Assembly: GCF_001436275.1 (NCBI RefSeq)
Contig: NZ_AZEH01000025.1
Span: 1-64,000, forward strand
DNA: 64,000 nucleotides
Reading direction: 5' to 3'
From: Liquorilactobacillus oeni DSM 19972
Lineage (GTDB): Bacteria; Bacillota; Bacilli; Lactobacillales; Lactobacillaceae
Shown: positions 15,812 to 25,089 of the stretch, one piece after another
How the letters are laid out: each line of letters opens with the position of its first letter
Numbering within the stretch: the stretch's first letter is position 1
Made by a program: the position numbers and the translations under genes
Notes under the pieces: generated by a model
The model's input: only the letters and a program-made list of their open reading frames with translations
Told to the model about the DNA's origin: nothing
The model's database searches: none

Positions 15812-16531
15812 TTATTTCAGGCTTCCTACAAAGCTGTCAAAAAACTGCTGCATTTTAGGATCAGCTGCTGCCAGCATTTCCGGATGCCACTGAACTGCAA
15901 GAATCTGATCACTGTCTTTGCTTTCCAGCCCTTCCATTACACCGTCTTTGGCAAATGCAGCTGCTTTCAATCCCGCAGCAATATTGCGAACAGCTTGATG
16001 ATGACGACTGTTAACCAACTGACGCGAACCATACAGTCTGTTCAAACGTGTGCCGCTTTCAAATTCCACGTAATGTGTCGGCTCTGCGGTTGGAGCAGCT
16101 TGAAAATGCTTAATTAGATGCTCAGTTTGATTGCCATATTCACTTTCCAGATCCTGGTAAACTGTTCCGCCCAGTGCAATGTTGATTACCTGCATCCCAC
16201 GGCAAATTCCCAGCATTTTTTTGCCGGCAACCAATGCTCTTTTTACCAAAGCCAATTCTAAGCGATCACGTTTAATATCGCTAAAGCCCATCTTAACATG
16301 GGGTTCTTCCCCATAAAAAGCGGGTAAAACGTCCGGTCCACCGGTAAAGAAGAAACCATCGCAAACACTTAAATAATAATCTAAGGACCCGATTGCCTGA
16401 CTTGGAATCATGAGTGGAGTGCCGCCTGCTTTAATGATTCCGTTTATATCAGCCTCATTAACGTAATAACGAGGCGTTCCTTTAATACTGGCAATCCCTG
16501 CTGGAATCCCAACTATGACATTTTCACTCAT
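15812..16531 (-). CDS. Gamma-glutamyl-gamma-aminobutyrate hydrolase family (peptidase C26)
   Basis: This 239-residue class I glutamine amidotransferase-like hydrolase is of the PuuD/C26 type. The nucleophile C110 is in GICRGMQVIN and the His-Glu pair is in VQWHPE (H216, E218); FFTGGPDVLP forms the oxyanion strand region. Family members hydrolyse gamma-glutamyl amide bonds, such as gamma-Glu-GABA. No putrescine pathway genes are near, so the natural substrate is open. It starts from AT-rich DNA upstream and is followed by the GNAT gene. Confidence 0.88.
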   Translation of the reverse strand: MSENVIVGIPAGIASIKGTPRYYVNEADINGIIKAGGTPLMIPSQAIGSLDYYLSVCDGFFFTGGPDVLPAFYGEEPHVKMGFSDIKRDRLELALVKRALVAGKKMLGICRGMQVINIALGGTVYQDLESEYGNQTEHLIKHFQAAPTAEPTHYVEFESGTRLNRLYGSRQLVNSRHHQAVRNIAAGLKAAAFAKDGVMEGLESKDSDQILAVQWHPEMLAAADPKMQQFFDSFVGSLK

Positions 16532-16785
16532 AAAATTCCACCCATTCTCTCTAAAATTTGCATATTTTATTAATTGTATCTTAATAATAGCAAATTCTCA
16601 TATTTTTTAAAGGTCAATTCAAATCGCCCCCTTATAAAAGATTTTAATCAGTTTAAAATTCATAATTGCAAACAGACTTGCAGCAAGTTCAAAATATCAT
16701 CTTTATTTTTATTAAATTATCCTCAAAAGTATTTGAAGCACCAGCTCATACCATGGTAACAATTTTAGACTTGAATAATTAATTA

Positions 16786-16819
16786 TTGACAGATTCTAAT
16801 TAAACAACTACTCTAAAAT
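16786..16819 (+). promoter_or_regulatory. Probable promoter of the Cys leader
   Basis: TTGACA at 16786-16791 is a perfect -35 box. The -10 box is less clear: TACTCT (16809-16814) has the right 17-base spacing but a weak match, while TAAAAT (16814-16819) fits better but is 22 bases away. Confidence 0.4.
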
Positions 16820-16858
16820 TAACATCGATAGTTGATAAGTTTGAGAGGAGCTTCTGCG

Positions 16859-16966
16859 ATGATTTACGAACACTATTCATTAATGTGTAATTGCTGTTCA
16901 TGTTGTGAAATGCACAACATGTTCTTTGAATTGCCGTTCGTGAAGCAGAATCACTCTATTTGCTAG
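16859..16966 (+). CDS. Cysteine-rich leader peptide (35 aa)
   Basis: The 35-residue frame starts at ATG 16859 after GAGAGGAG (spacing eight bases) and begins MIYEHYSLMCNCCSCCEMHN. Five of residues 10-16 are cysteine (codons TGT AAT TGC TGT TCA TGT TGT, 16886-16906) and the last residue is also Cys. Such a cluster is rare by chance and is placed before a strong intrinsic terminator and a peptide-binding protein gene. A perfect nine-base hairpin (16899-16907 with 16913-16921) begins inside the Cys cluster. It reads as a ribosome-mediated cysteine attenuator: stalling at Cys codons when Cys-tRNA is low would change leader folding. Confidence 0.8.
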   Translation: MIYEHYSLMCNCCSCCEMHNMFFELPFVKQNHSIC

Positions 16967-17025
16967 AAAAATTTTTATTTTTCGTAGTAGAGCCTTCAGT
17001 CACGAATAGACTGGAGGCTCTTTTT
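16938..17025 (+). terminator. Cys attenuator terminator with possible antiterminator
   Basis: The terminator stem pairs AGAGCCTTCAGTC (16989-17001) with GACTGGAGGCTCT (17009-17021), 13 base pairs with one G-U, followed by five T. TTCGTGA (16938-16944), inside the leader frame, is exactly complementary to TCACGAA (17000-17006), which overlaps the first arm's end and the terminator loop. That pairing could act as antiterminator or as a nucleus for refolding. It lies 41 bases before the peptide-binding protein gene. Confidence 0.8.
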
Positions 17026-17066
17026 ATTTACTTGATAATGTTATTTTTAATTGTAGGGGGAGTATC

Positions 17067-18683
17067 ATGAAAAAGGGATTATTAGCACTAGCCGGTGTTG
17101 CTTTAACAACTGCAGTGTTCCTGACAGCTTGCGGAAAAAGTAGCTCTTCAAGCAGCAGTTCGAAGCAAATCTTAAATGTAGCATCTAATGCCGAAATGGC
17201 AACACTCAACACTATTAAATATAGTGACACTACCAGTCTGGAGGCTTTGCAGAATTCGTTCGAAGGCTTATATCGTTTCAATTCAAAAAATAAGCCGGTG
17301 CTTGCTGGAGCAGCCAACGTTTCTGTCAGCAAGGATCAAAAAACTTACACATTTAATTTACGTAAAAATGCCAAGTGGTCAAATGGTGATGCTGTAACCG
17401 CTGAAGACTACGTATATGCTTGGCGCAAGATGGTTGATCCAAAATCAGCATCGCCTAATTCCCAGCGCTTTCAACCAATTAAAAACGGCACTCAAATTGC
17501 AGCCGGCAAATTAGCACCTAAAGAGCTTGGCATCAAGGCTCTCGGAAATTATAAACTCCAAATCACTTTGGAATCTCCTATCAGTTATTTCTCAGAACTG
17601 ATGACCGGAGCACCTTTTTATCCGCAAGACAAAAAGGTTGCTGAAAAATATGGCAGCAACTACGGTACTACTTCAGCAAAAGCTGTTTACAATGGTCCCT
17701 TTACGGTTGCCAACTGGACAGGTACTAATCTCAAATGGAATTACGTGAAAAACAAAGATTATTGGGATAAGAAAAATGTTAAACTCAATAAGGTTAACGT
17801 GCAAGTCGTGAAAGATGCTGCCACCGGCGGAAATCTCTACAAGACTAACAAACTCGACTATGTAATGTTGACAACTGATTATATTAAACAATATGAACGT
17901 ACAGCCGGCTATCATTCCAAACCGATTCCGTTAATCGGTTCTCTGTCGTTTAACGTTCACCGTAGTACAACTGCAAACGTTCATTTCCGCAAAGCGATTG
18001 CAATGGGCTTCGATAAAAAAACATTGGTTAACAACGTCCTGCATGTCGGCTCCTCGTTAAATGGAATTGTACCGAAGAATTTTGCTTATAATTCTAAAAC
18101 AGGCGATGATTATCGGCAAAATGCTGGTAACATGCTGAGTTACAACTTGAAAGAAGCACGGCAGCAATGGGCCGAAGCCAAGAAAGAACTCGGCAAAAAT
18201 AAAATTACGATTCAATTGCTGACCTCTGATACGACAGATTCCAAACAGATTGGCGCATACCTGCAAAGCAAACTGGAAACCAATTTGCCCGGCTTAACTG
18301 TGGAACTGCGCTCGATTCCGTTGAAGTCCCGCTTAGCAGCAACTACTGCCTATAACTACGATATCGTTTACGGTACTTGGCAGCCGGACTATGCCGATCC
18401 GGTCAACTTCATCAGCGATGGCGGACAGTATCATTTAGATGATGACTACAATAACAGCAACTTCCGCAACCTGTTGAATCAAGCAGCTACTACCTACGCA
18501 ACTAATCCTACAAAACGTTGGGATACTTTGATCCAAGCAGAGAAGCAGTTGCTGCAAAAAGATGCATTCACTGCTCCTGTCTATCAAGGTGGTATGTCAT
18601 ACCTGCTGAAAAACAAGGTTAAGGGCTTGCAGATTTCACCTTATGGGACAGTGCTGTTTTACCGTAATGTGGAGATTAAGTAG
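17067..18683 (+). CDS. Oligopeptide ABC transporter substrate-binding lipoprotein (OppA-like)
   Basis: This 538-residue family 5 binding protein starts with a lipoprotein signal peptide, lipobox LTAC with C22, and a Ser-rich linker. Family landmarks include YTFNLRKNAKWSNGDAVTAED (about 95-115) and the later LRSIPLKSRL and YDIVYGTWQPDYADP segments. Such lipoproteins capture oligopeptides for the Opp importer. No opp permease or ATPase genes accompany it, so it must share a system encoded elsewhere. A GTAGGGGGAG site precedes the ATG. Its position behind a Cys-rich leader and attenuator suggests induction under cysteine shortage, perhaps to bring in Cys-containing peptides; this is inference. 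Confidence 0.93.
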   Translation: MKKGLLALAGVALTTAVFLTACGKSSSSSSSSKQILNVASNAEMATLNTIKYSDTTSLEALQNSFEGLYRFNSKNKPVLAGAANVSVSKDQKTYTFNLRKNAKWSNGDAVTAEDYVYAWRKMVDPKSASPNSQRFQPIKNGTQIAAGKLAPKELGIKALGNYKLQITLESPISYFSELMTGAPFYPQDKKVAEKYGSNYGTTSAKAVYNGPFTVANWTGTNLKWNYVKNKDYWDKKNVKLNKVNVQVVKDAATGGNLYKTNKLDYVMLTTDYIKQYERTAGYHSKPIPLIGSLSFNVHRSTTANVHFRKAIAMGFDKKTLVNNVLHVGSSLNGIVPKNFAYNSKTGDDYRQNAGNMLSYNLKEARQQWAEAKKELGKNKITIQLLTSDTTDSKQIGAYLQSKLETNLPGLTVELRSIPLKSRLAATTAYNYDIVYGTWQPDYADPVNFISDGGQYHLDDDYNNSNFRNLLNQAATTYATNPTKRWDTLIQAEKQLLQKDAFTAPVYQGGMSYLLKNKVKGLQISPYGTVLFYRNVEIK

Positions 18684-18731
18684 AAACTATTTCTAACCGC
18701 TCAGCGAATTAACATAAAGTTAGTAAAACTG

Positions 18732-18795
18732 CTCCTATCCTAGTATTTGGTACACAAATGTCTAAATATTTGTGTACCAAATACTAGGATAGGAG
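18732..18795. repeat. 28-bp perfect inverted repeat at the IS left end
   Basis: The left terminal repeat (18732-18759, starting CTCCTATCCTAGTATTTGG) is followed after eight bases by its exact reverse complement (18768-18795) and then TTTTTAT. It would form a very stable hairpin with a T-run, so it can end transcription from oppA and shield the transposase from read-through. Confidence 0.9.
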
Positions 18796-18802
18796 TTTTT
18801 AT

Positions 18803-19066
18803 ATGAAACGATATACTGATGATTTTAAAGCGAGCATTATCAAAATGTACACCGAGGAAAAGAGATCTGTGCGTTCTCTTTCAGAAGAATATGCAGTGTC
18901 TCCTGCATCAATTCATAACTGGATTAAAGATGCAAAATCTGTTGAACTTGATGATGGAACTGAAGTTACTTCTAAAGAATTTAAAAAATTACAAAAAGAG
19001 AACCAACGTCTCAAGGAGGAATTGGAGATTTTAAAAGCTGAGGCGGTGTTACTGGGAAAGCATTAG
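18803..19066 (+). CDS. IS3-family transposase OrfA
   Basis: This 87-residue protein has a helix-turn-helix (RSVRSLSEEYAVSPASIHNW, about 22-41) and a C-terminal leucine-zipper-like coiled coil (EFKKLQKENQRLKEELEILK, about 58-77), as in OrfA of IS3/IS150 elements. OrfA binds the terminal repeats; with OrfB it forms the transposase by frameshifting. It looks intact, but the partner OrfB is dead, so the element cannot move by itself. Confidence 0.85.
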   Translation: MKRYTDDFKASIIKMYTEEKRSVRSLSEEYAVSPASIHNWIKDAKSVELDDGTEVTSKEFKKLQKENQRLKEELEILKAEAVLLGKH

Positions 19067-19899
19067 GGCGAGTTAAAACTCTTGTTTTCGTTAAGATTCA
19101 GTTATCCTATCACCGCCTATCCTTAATACTTTCAACTTTAAGATTAGCTCGCAGCACCTATTACCATTGGTTGAACTATCGACCTAGTCAACACGATCGT
19201 GTTGACCGTCATTTAAAAGAAATCATTCGAAAAATTTGGGAAGAAAACTATCGCGCTTATGGTTATCCAAGAATCAAACTAGCATTAAGTAGACTGGAAA
19301 TTATAGTTGGTGTCAAACGAATTTTTCGGCTAATGCAAGAAATGAAGATTCACTCTCTCATGCATCGACGTTTTAAAAAAACTGGTACTCATGTTGATTA
19401 TTTACAACGTCCCAATCTGATTAAAAACAAGCCAAAAGCTAGTACTTGGCGAGCTAATATTACTTATCTTGAGCTACGACCTGGAACTTAGGTATATCTT
19501 AGTTCAGTGTATGAGCCAAAGGCTCATAAGATACTCGCATATAAAATAGGACGACAGATGAATGTCAAACTAGTAGTAGACACAGTTAACTAAGCACTTG
19601 AACATCATAAAAGGCCAGCATATTTTCATTCAGATATGGGTTCACAATATACGAGCTGTGATGTTGAAAACTTGCTTAGACGACATCAAATCTTCCATTC
19701 ATATTCTAAGCAAGGATATCCTTACGATAATAGCCCAATAGAAGCTTTTCACTCATTATTAAAACGAGAATTTGTTTTTCAAACGCACTTCTCAAGCTTT
19801 GAGGACTTAATTCTCAGAATCTCAAATTATATTAATTGGTTCAACACTGAAAGAATCAGAACAAGTGTCTAGAAAAACATGTACCAAATATTGACTTAG
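19067..19899 (+). pseudogene. IS3-family transposase OrfB, broken by stops
   Basis: The frame carries recognisable rve-integrase text: NYRAYGYPRIKLALSRL, then STWRANITYLELRPGT and a stop, YLSSVYEPKAHKILAYKIG, VVDTVN and a second stop, YFHSDMGSQYTSCDVENLL with the second catalytic Asp, and SPIEAFHSLLKREFV with the Glu region, then RIRTSV and a third stop. It is a single gene with three nonsense codons and no shifts, so it decayed by point mutation. Confidence 0.85.
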
Positions 19900-19904
19900 G
19901 AGCA

Positions 19905-20431
19905 CCATGCCAATTGTAGTTTTTCTAACTTTGTTTGTCTCATAATAAAAATAGCCCACTGATCTTCTCAATATAAGTAAGGCCTTACCATTCAAAGCCT
20001 ACTGTCTTTTAAATATTCTTGTATTTAAAAATCTCAAAATGATTATACTTAACTTAAAGTATAGCTTTCCCCTTAAATAACCACACTTCTTTCTTTGATT
20101 TGTATATTATTACTGCCCACTTATATGAGATAAAATTACCATTGCTAAAATTAGGTAATATTATCTTTTTAAAGTGAACCAACAAATTTCACTTCTTTTT
20201 TTAATAACCAAAAAAACCGTCATACTTAATTAAACTAACAAAATTAACTTCTTTAACTGGATTATTAATTAAAATCTCACTTTTAACCGTTCCTAAAACA
20301 TTTCAGTGTATATTAGATCTAAACAACTAGATTGTGTGCAGTGCTTATTTCTTCTAAAGCACGCATATGAACCAATAATATTCATAATTTTACGCCATTT
20401 TCAAAAACAATATTGAGAGGATTAGATAATC
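19905..20431. other. Gene-free stretch upstream of dsdA
   Basis: About 530 bases of AT-rich DNA. I see no open frame with a ribosome binding site, no T-box and no strong hairpin. It presumably holds the dsdA promoter; GAGAGG at 20414-20419 is the ribosome binding site. Confidence 0.5.
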
Positions 20432-21724
20432 GTGAATAACACGTCATTAATTACAGCATATCCGCAAGTCAAAGATCTCATGGATGAAAAACCAATTTTT
20501 TGGCGAAATCCAGATTATGGTCAGCCTGCTGATCTGCCGTTTTCCAAAGCAGATATTTTTGATGCAGTTGCAAGATGGGAAAGATTTGCTCCTTATTTGG
20601 AGAAAGTTTTCCCTGAAACAGCAGCAGCTCATGGAGTTATCGAGTCCCCGCTGATCAGACTTGATCAGCTGCAAGACAGTTGGTCTGAAGTAACCGACCA
20701 GAAGCTGCCTGGCAGATTATTTTTAAAAGCTGATAGTCAATTACCTATTTCAGGATCCATTAAATCACGCGGAGGCATTTATGAAGTTTTAAAATTTGCT
20801 GAACACGTTGCAATGGCCAAATCAGACCTTGTCTATCAAGACAATTATCAAGTGTTGGCAAGTGAAAAATACCGGAATATATTTTCAAGCTATGGCGTCA
20901 TTGTTGCTTCTACTGGAAACCTTGCACTGAGCGTCGGCATTGCAGCAGCCTCATTCGGGTTCAAAACCACTGTTTACATGTCCCACGATGCTCGTCAGTG
21001 GAAAAAAGACAAATTACGGAACCATGGTGTCACTGTTAAAGAATTCAACACTGATTTTTCCAATGTAATTACTCAAGCAAGAAAAGACAGCTTAGCGGAT
21101 CCTAGTATCCATTTCGTAGACGACGAAGGCTCTAGTGATTTGTTCTTAGGCTATGCTGTTGCGGCAGTGGGTTTACAGAAACAATTGAAGGAACAGCATG
21201 TTAAAATCGATCACGAACATCCGGTCGTAGTTTACTTGCCGGCAGGTGTCGGCGGCAGCCCAAGTGGAGTCACATTCGGTTTGAAGACAATCGTCGGGCC
21301 TTATATTCATGCGATCTTCTGCGAACCTGTTCATGTACCTTCAGTAACCTTGGGAATGATGACTAAGCTGAATAATAAAATCTGCGTTCAAGACATCGGT
21401 TTAGACGGACTGACAGCAGCAGATGGATTAGCGGTCAGCCGACCATCCAGGTTAGCCGGTAAAGTAATGCGTACACTATTATTCGGCAGTGTCACATTTA
21501 AAGATAGCGAAATATATCGTTTTGCTGCAAAGTTAATGGATACACATCAGATTACAGTTGAGCCTTCAGCCGCTGCTGGTTTTACCGCAATCACACCATT
21601 GATTAACAACATTCCGGTATTCAATAATGAGAACACCACGCATATTGTATGGGCAACTGGTGGTAATATGATGCCGGAAAGCGAACGCGTGGCAAATTAC
21701 AATAAAGGAAAAGTATTACTATAA
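20432..21724 (+). CDS. dsdA: D-serine ammonia-lyase (D-serine dehydratase)
   Basis: This 430-residue fold-type II PLP enzyme converts D-serine to pyruvate and ammonia. The PLP lysine K111 is in SGSIKSRGGIYE, the phosphate loop is AGVGGSPSGV, and STGNLALSVGIAA is the usual substrate-side block. The length is close to E. coli DsdA. It starts with GTG after GAGAGG at about a 12-base spacing. No DsdC-type regulator or DsdX-type permease lies beside it; its neighbours are a dead IS and a chemoreceptor. The role is probably D-serine detoxification or use as pyruvate source. Confidence 0.93.
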   Translation: MNNTSLITAYPQVKDLMDEKPIFWRNPDYGQPADLPFSKADIFDAVARWERFAPYLEKVFPETAAAHGVIESPLIRLDQLQDSWSEVTDQKLPGRLFLKADSQLPISGSIKSRGGIYEVLKFAEHVAMAKSDLVYQDNYQVLASEKYRNIFSSYGVIVASTGNLALSVGIAAASFGFKTTVYMSHDARQWKKDKLRNHGVTVKEFNTDFSNVITQARKDSLADPSIHFVDDEGSSDLFLGYAVAAVGLQKQLKEQHVKIDHEHPVVVYLPAGVGGSPSGVTFGLKTIVGPYIHAIFCEPVHVPSVTLGMMTKLNNKICVQDIGLDGLTAADGLAVSRPSRLAGKVMRTLLFGSVTFKDSEIYRFAAKLMDTHQITVEPSAAAGFTAITPLINNIPVFNNENTTHIVWATGGNMMPESERVANYNKGKVLL

Positions 21725-21807
21725 GAAAGTAGTCCAAAGTACTGTTATTAACTGGTTCTCCATCCTAAATTAACAATATACTGGATCATAAGTACCGATA
21801 ATAAATA

Positions 21808-21927
21808 GGGGCTGAGTCAAAAGTTAACTTTTGACTCAGCCCCACTGTTTTAATCTGCAATATGCACATTAACGTATTTCAATAGTCAGCCCATTTCGTT
21901 TACGTTTAACGACTATTGGTACACTTC
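21808..21927. repeat. Dispersed intergenic repeat, copy 4, with 36-bp perfect palindrome
   Basis: Positions 21808-21843 form a perfect palindrome, GGGGCTGAGTCAAAAGTT and its exact complement. The tail to 21927 (AATCTGCAATATGCACATTA, then TTTCAATAGTCAGCCC and ACGACTATTGGTACAC) matches other copies. It sits between convergent dsdA and the chemoreceptor gene and is well suited as a two-way terminator. Confidence 0.85.
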
Positions 21928-21948
21928 CTATTTTAAATAATATATTTT

Positions 21949-23994
21949 TTATTCGATGATTTTAAAGTCTTTTGTTAGATTTTGTTCAAGTCTTTCAGAA
22001 ATCTTTGCTAATTCGGCAACGTTAGCAGTGAAAGTTTCCATTGTTGCTAAAACTTCTTCTGAATTAGCTGAAACTTCTTCTGCCCCTGCAGAATTTTCTT
22101 CTGTTGAAGCTGAAATATTCTCCAAATCCCCTAATACTGTATTTTGAATTCCTTCGATGCTTAAACTTGCTTTTTCAATATGGCGAATCCCGTCGAGTAT
22201 ATCCAAACCTTTGGAATAAACGGTTTGTGATGATTCAATTGCATTTTTAATAAGTTTTGCTTGCTTTTCGCCACCAGCAAGTGAAGTAGAAGTTTGTGCA
22301 ACCATCTGTGCAGACTGTTTTTGAATCGTTTTAATAATGTCCTTAATTTCTTTAGTAGACTCCTTAGTCTCATCCGAAAGTTTTCTGATTTCAGCAGCAA
22401 CCACGGCAAACCCTTTTCCTGCTTCACCTGCACTAGCTGCCTCAATTGAGGCATTCAATGCCAATAAATTCGTTTGATGTGAAATTTCATTAATAACACC
22501 AATAATTTTATTCACGTTTTGAATATTATCATTCATTTTCTCAGCACCACTCATTAATTCTCCCATTTTAGCTAATTCAGCATGCCAATTAGAATTAACT
22601 TCACCTGTAAGCGCAATATTTTCTTGATTCATGCTGCTTGATTCTTGTGACTTGTTACTCATTTCTTTCACGTTGCCGTGCATTACTTGAATCGTATCAG
22701 TAAGTTCACGCATTTGGGTCACGCCTTTTTGTGTTTCATCGGCTTGTGATCCTGTAACTTCAGCGATTCCTGTGATTGTTTTGGCAACTTCTTCAGTAGC
22801 ACTGCTTGTTTGCTGCGATAATTCAAATAACGATTTTGACATTGTAGCAACTTTTTTTCCTTCTTTTTGAACTCCTTGAATCAAATTTCCTACTGAATCG
22901 ATCATACTGTTATATTCAAAAGCTAAGCGTTGCGGCTCAATTCCATGCTTATGCGGATGCACAAAATGATTAACTTTTCTTTCAAAGAAATTTTTGGCCT
23001 TTAAGCGCTCCGGATTAATTTTTTCAAATTTTCCTTTTCCAGCTTCTGCAAAGAAGAAACTAAGCATATTAACAATTCGTTTAATTACACGTACAAAAGC
23101 AAAAGTCATTAAAAGTGAAAATATCAACATTATCACTAATATGACAATCGAAGATTTAACCAAGGAGTGCAGTTCCGGAGTTAGTTCATCACTTTTAAAT
23201 TGAGCAAGAACAACTGTCCCACTCTCTTTTCCACCTTGATCATAGTAAACTTTTTCAATGGGAGAAGTGCCAGCTACTGTGATATTCCCAGATTTTTTCG
23301 AAGTTTTTTTAATTTTTTTAAAAGCCATAGTTTTAGCTATACTTTTGCCGATCATTTTTTTATCTTTTGCGGCAATCACAACACCATTATTTGATACCAA
23401 CATCGCATTTCCCGTTCTACCAACATTCAAATGATTAAGAACCTCTTGTGCATCATCATATAAAACCACAAATGAAAGTACCCCTACTTGCCCTTTTGAA
23501 TTGCGGACAGCTTTAGAAATGCTAATAACATTACTTTTTGAAGTGCTATCATAATACATTTTGGACCAGTAGACGTGGCCCATATTCTTAATTGCACCTT
23601 TATACCACGACTGTGTAGTAGGATCAAAGGCACTTGAAGTCTTATATGTTGCAGCATATTTGCCATCAGATGTTGCAAAAATTGTATTATACAGCGCGTC
23701 ATTTTCTTTTTCTGCTGTTGTGATCTTCTTTTTAATATCATGCAATACAAATTGTTTTTTAAAAAGATTTTCTGCGCTCAGCGTTGTCAACGCTTTTCTA
23801 ACCGAAACATCCATACAATCACGTGTATCCAATACCGTTTTAACAGCACTTTCGCGTGTGTTAGCCGATCTTTGCAATAAAAGATTCTTGGTGCTGTGAT
23901 ATGCGCTAAGCAGCATCACAACAATTGGGATCAATGCAAGTATGAGTAACATTGCTGCAACTGCCTTACCCACACTTTTGTTTCTTCGTTCCAT
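21949..23994 (-). CDS. Methyl-accepting chemotaxis protein
   Basis: This 681-residue transmembrane receptor has an N-terminal membrane segment (about 10-30), an extracellular dCache-like sensor (about 35-275, with [20 protein letters not shown]), a second membrane segment (about 280-303), a linker, and a C-terminal signalling domain. The hairpin tip is [20 protein letters not shown], followed by [20 protein letters not shown], which docks CheA/CheW. Its presence implies chemotaxis machinery and probably flagella elsewhere in the genome, unusual for lactobacilli and a clue to a motile group. The ligand is not predictable; dCache domains often bind amino acids or small acids. The gene stands alone. 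Confidence 0.95.
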   Translation of the reverse strand: MERRNKSVGKAVAAMLLILALIPIVVMLLSAYHSTKNLLLQRSANTRESAVKTVLDTRDCMDVSVRKALTTLSAENLFKKQFVLHDIKKKITTAEKENDALYNTIFATSDGKYAATYKTSSAFDPTTQSWYKGAIKNMGHVYWSKMYYDSTSKSNVISISKAVRNSKGQVGVLSFVVLYDDAQEVLNHLNVGRTGNAMLVSNNGVVIAAKDKKMIGKSIAKTMAFKKIKKTSKKSGNITVAGTSPIEKVYYDQGGKESGTVVLAQFKSDELTPELHSLVKSSIVILVIMLIFSLLMTFAFVRVIKRIVNMLSFFFAEAGKGKFEKINPERLKAKNFFERKVNHFVHPHKHGIEPQRLAFEYNSMIDSVGNLIQGVQKEGKKVATMSKSLFELSQQTSSATEEVAKTITGIAEVTGSQADETQKGVTQMRELTDTIQVMHGNVKEMSNKSQESSSMNQENIALTGEVNSNWHAELAKMGELMSGAEKMNDNIQNVNKIIGVINEISHQTNLLALNASIEAASAGEAGKGFAVVAAEIRKLSDETKESTKEIKDIIKTIQKQSAQMVAQTSTSLAGGEKQAKLIKNAIESSQTVYSKGLDILDGIRHIEKASLSIEGIQNTVLGDLENISASTEENSAGAEEVSANSEEVLATMETFTANVAELAKISERLEQNLTKDFKIIE

Positions 23995-24386
23995 AAAATA
24001 TAAACTCCCTTACTTATTTTTCCGCCTTTTTTCTCCACGAAAAAAGGACAATACCTGTTTATATCGGACAAAACAATATAGAGTTAATAGGTATCAAAAT
24101 TTTTTATTTTATTCTATAAATTATCATGCTCATTTAGATGAACAAAATAGTTTGTATTGAAAGCTCTTGCAATATTAGTATATTAAACGAATCATAAAGT
24201 AATGTCTTTAATTACAAAGGCATTTATTTGTTTAATCCAACTCGGCTATGAAATTAAATATAAGCTAATAATATAAATAATTTTAAAATTAAAAAGAAAC
24301 GGCAAAAAATTTCACAGTTTCCTTCATTATTAGCTAAACAAGAATGATGCGGTAAAAGCTATCTGTTCTAACACTGAACTCAAAAA
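23995..24386. other. Gene-free stretch
   Basis: AT-rich DNA upstream of the chemoreceptor gene; it should contain its promoter. I see no gene here. Confidence 0.4.
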
Positions 24387-24640
24387 TCAAAACTGTGCAG
24401 TCGATACTTTTGCAAACAGTTCTTGTTGCAGCATGTTCATCAACTCGGCTTTTGGTTGAACCCATTCTGGATTAGTTGCATTATTCAGTGCAAAGCGAAT
24501 AGAGATCAAAGAAAGTTCGCCATAAAATTGTGCAAGAAAATCAATGGAAAATTTTTTATTCAGCTTTTGCTGTTCTAGGTAGTTTCTACAGTTCTACGAG
24601 AGGAACTGATGTCGTTGTCAGCTACATTCAACAAAAAACG
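24387..24640 (-). pseudogene. C-terminal remnant of a TetR-like regulator
   Basis: The minus strand reads ADNDISSSRRTVETT, then a stop and a shift, then KLNKKFSIDFLAQFYGEL, SLISIRFALNNATNPEWVQP and a short tail ending at 24387. This resembles the ligand-binding C-terminal helices of TetR-type regulators. The DNA-binding half is missing. The family assignment is tentative. Confidence 0.45.
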
Positions 24641-24888
24641 TAACTTTGGTCATTTTTACCAAACAAACAGCCGACTTAATTAAAAAATTACGAAATTACA
24701 GCCATGGTACAACTTCGTTTAAAAGCAGCGGCATCTATGCCATCCAAGAAACAGATATGATTTTAATGGTCATTCAAAAAAATGAAATTTTCCTTTTGAA
24801 AAAGATCATCCTTGATAGCGACACGAATGCTTTTATCAGTGTCCAAACTACTGGCTTCACTAGTGGCAACTACATTCGTAGATTTTAG
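24616..24888 (+). pseudogene. C-terminal remnant of a YitT-family membrane protein (DUF2179)
   Basis: The frame reads TLVIFTKQTADLIKKLRNY, then GTTSFKSSGIYAIQETDMIL, MVIQKNEIFLLKKIILDSD and ends AFISVQTTGFTSGNYIRRF. This matches the pattern of the DUF2179 domain that ends YitT/YqfU-type membrane proteins. The membrane part that should precede it is absent, so it is a truncated remnant of a gene whose 5' part was deleted. Confidence 0.55.
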
Positions 24889-25089
24889 ACTAAATAAAGT
24901 TTACTGCTTATTGTAATTTAGAGTTGCACCTTTTAAAGAACAAACAGCTAGAAAATATTAAACCTTTAGTGATATGTTATGAGTAGATGTTATTCTTTCA
25001 CACTAAAGTTGCCCTATTGCAATAAACAATTCTCTTTTAGTCAGTCTGTGAAAGCAGCATCTCAAATTAAAACAAGGCAGGTCAGTGTA

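Larger units (their letters stand above)
18730..19904 (+). mobile_element. IS3-family insertion sequence, inactive
   Basis: The ends share TGCTCCTA and TATTTGGTAC as terminal inverted repeats (18730-18753 and, reversed, 19881-19904). Inside are an intact orfA and an orfB broken by stops. No target-site duplication is visible at the borders. It is inserted 47 bases after the oppA-like gene. Confidence 0.85.

Noticed and set aside
18730-19904. Active transposon
   Set aside because: OrfB contains three in-frame stop codons, so the element cannot make a full transposase.
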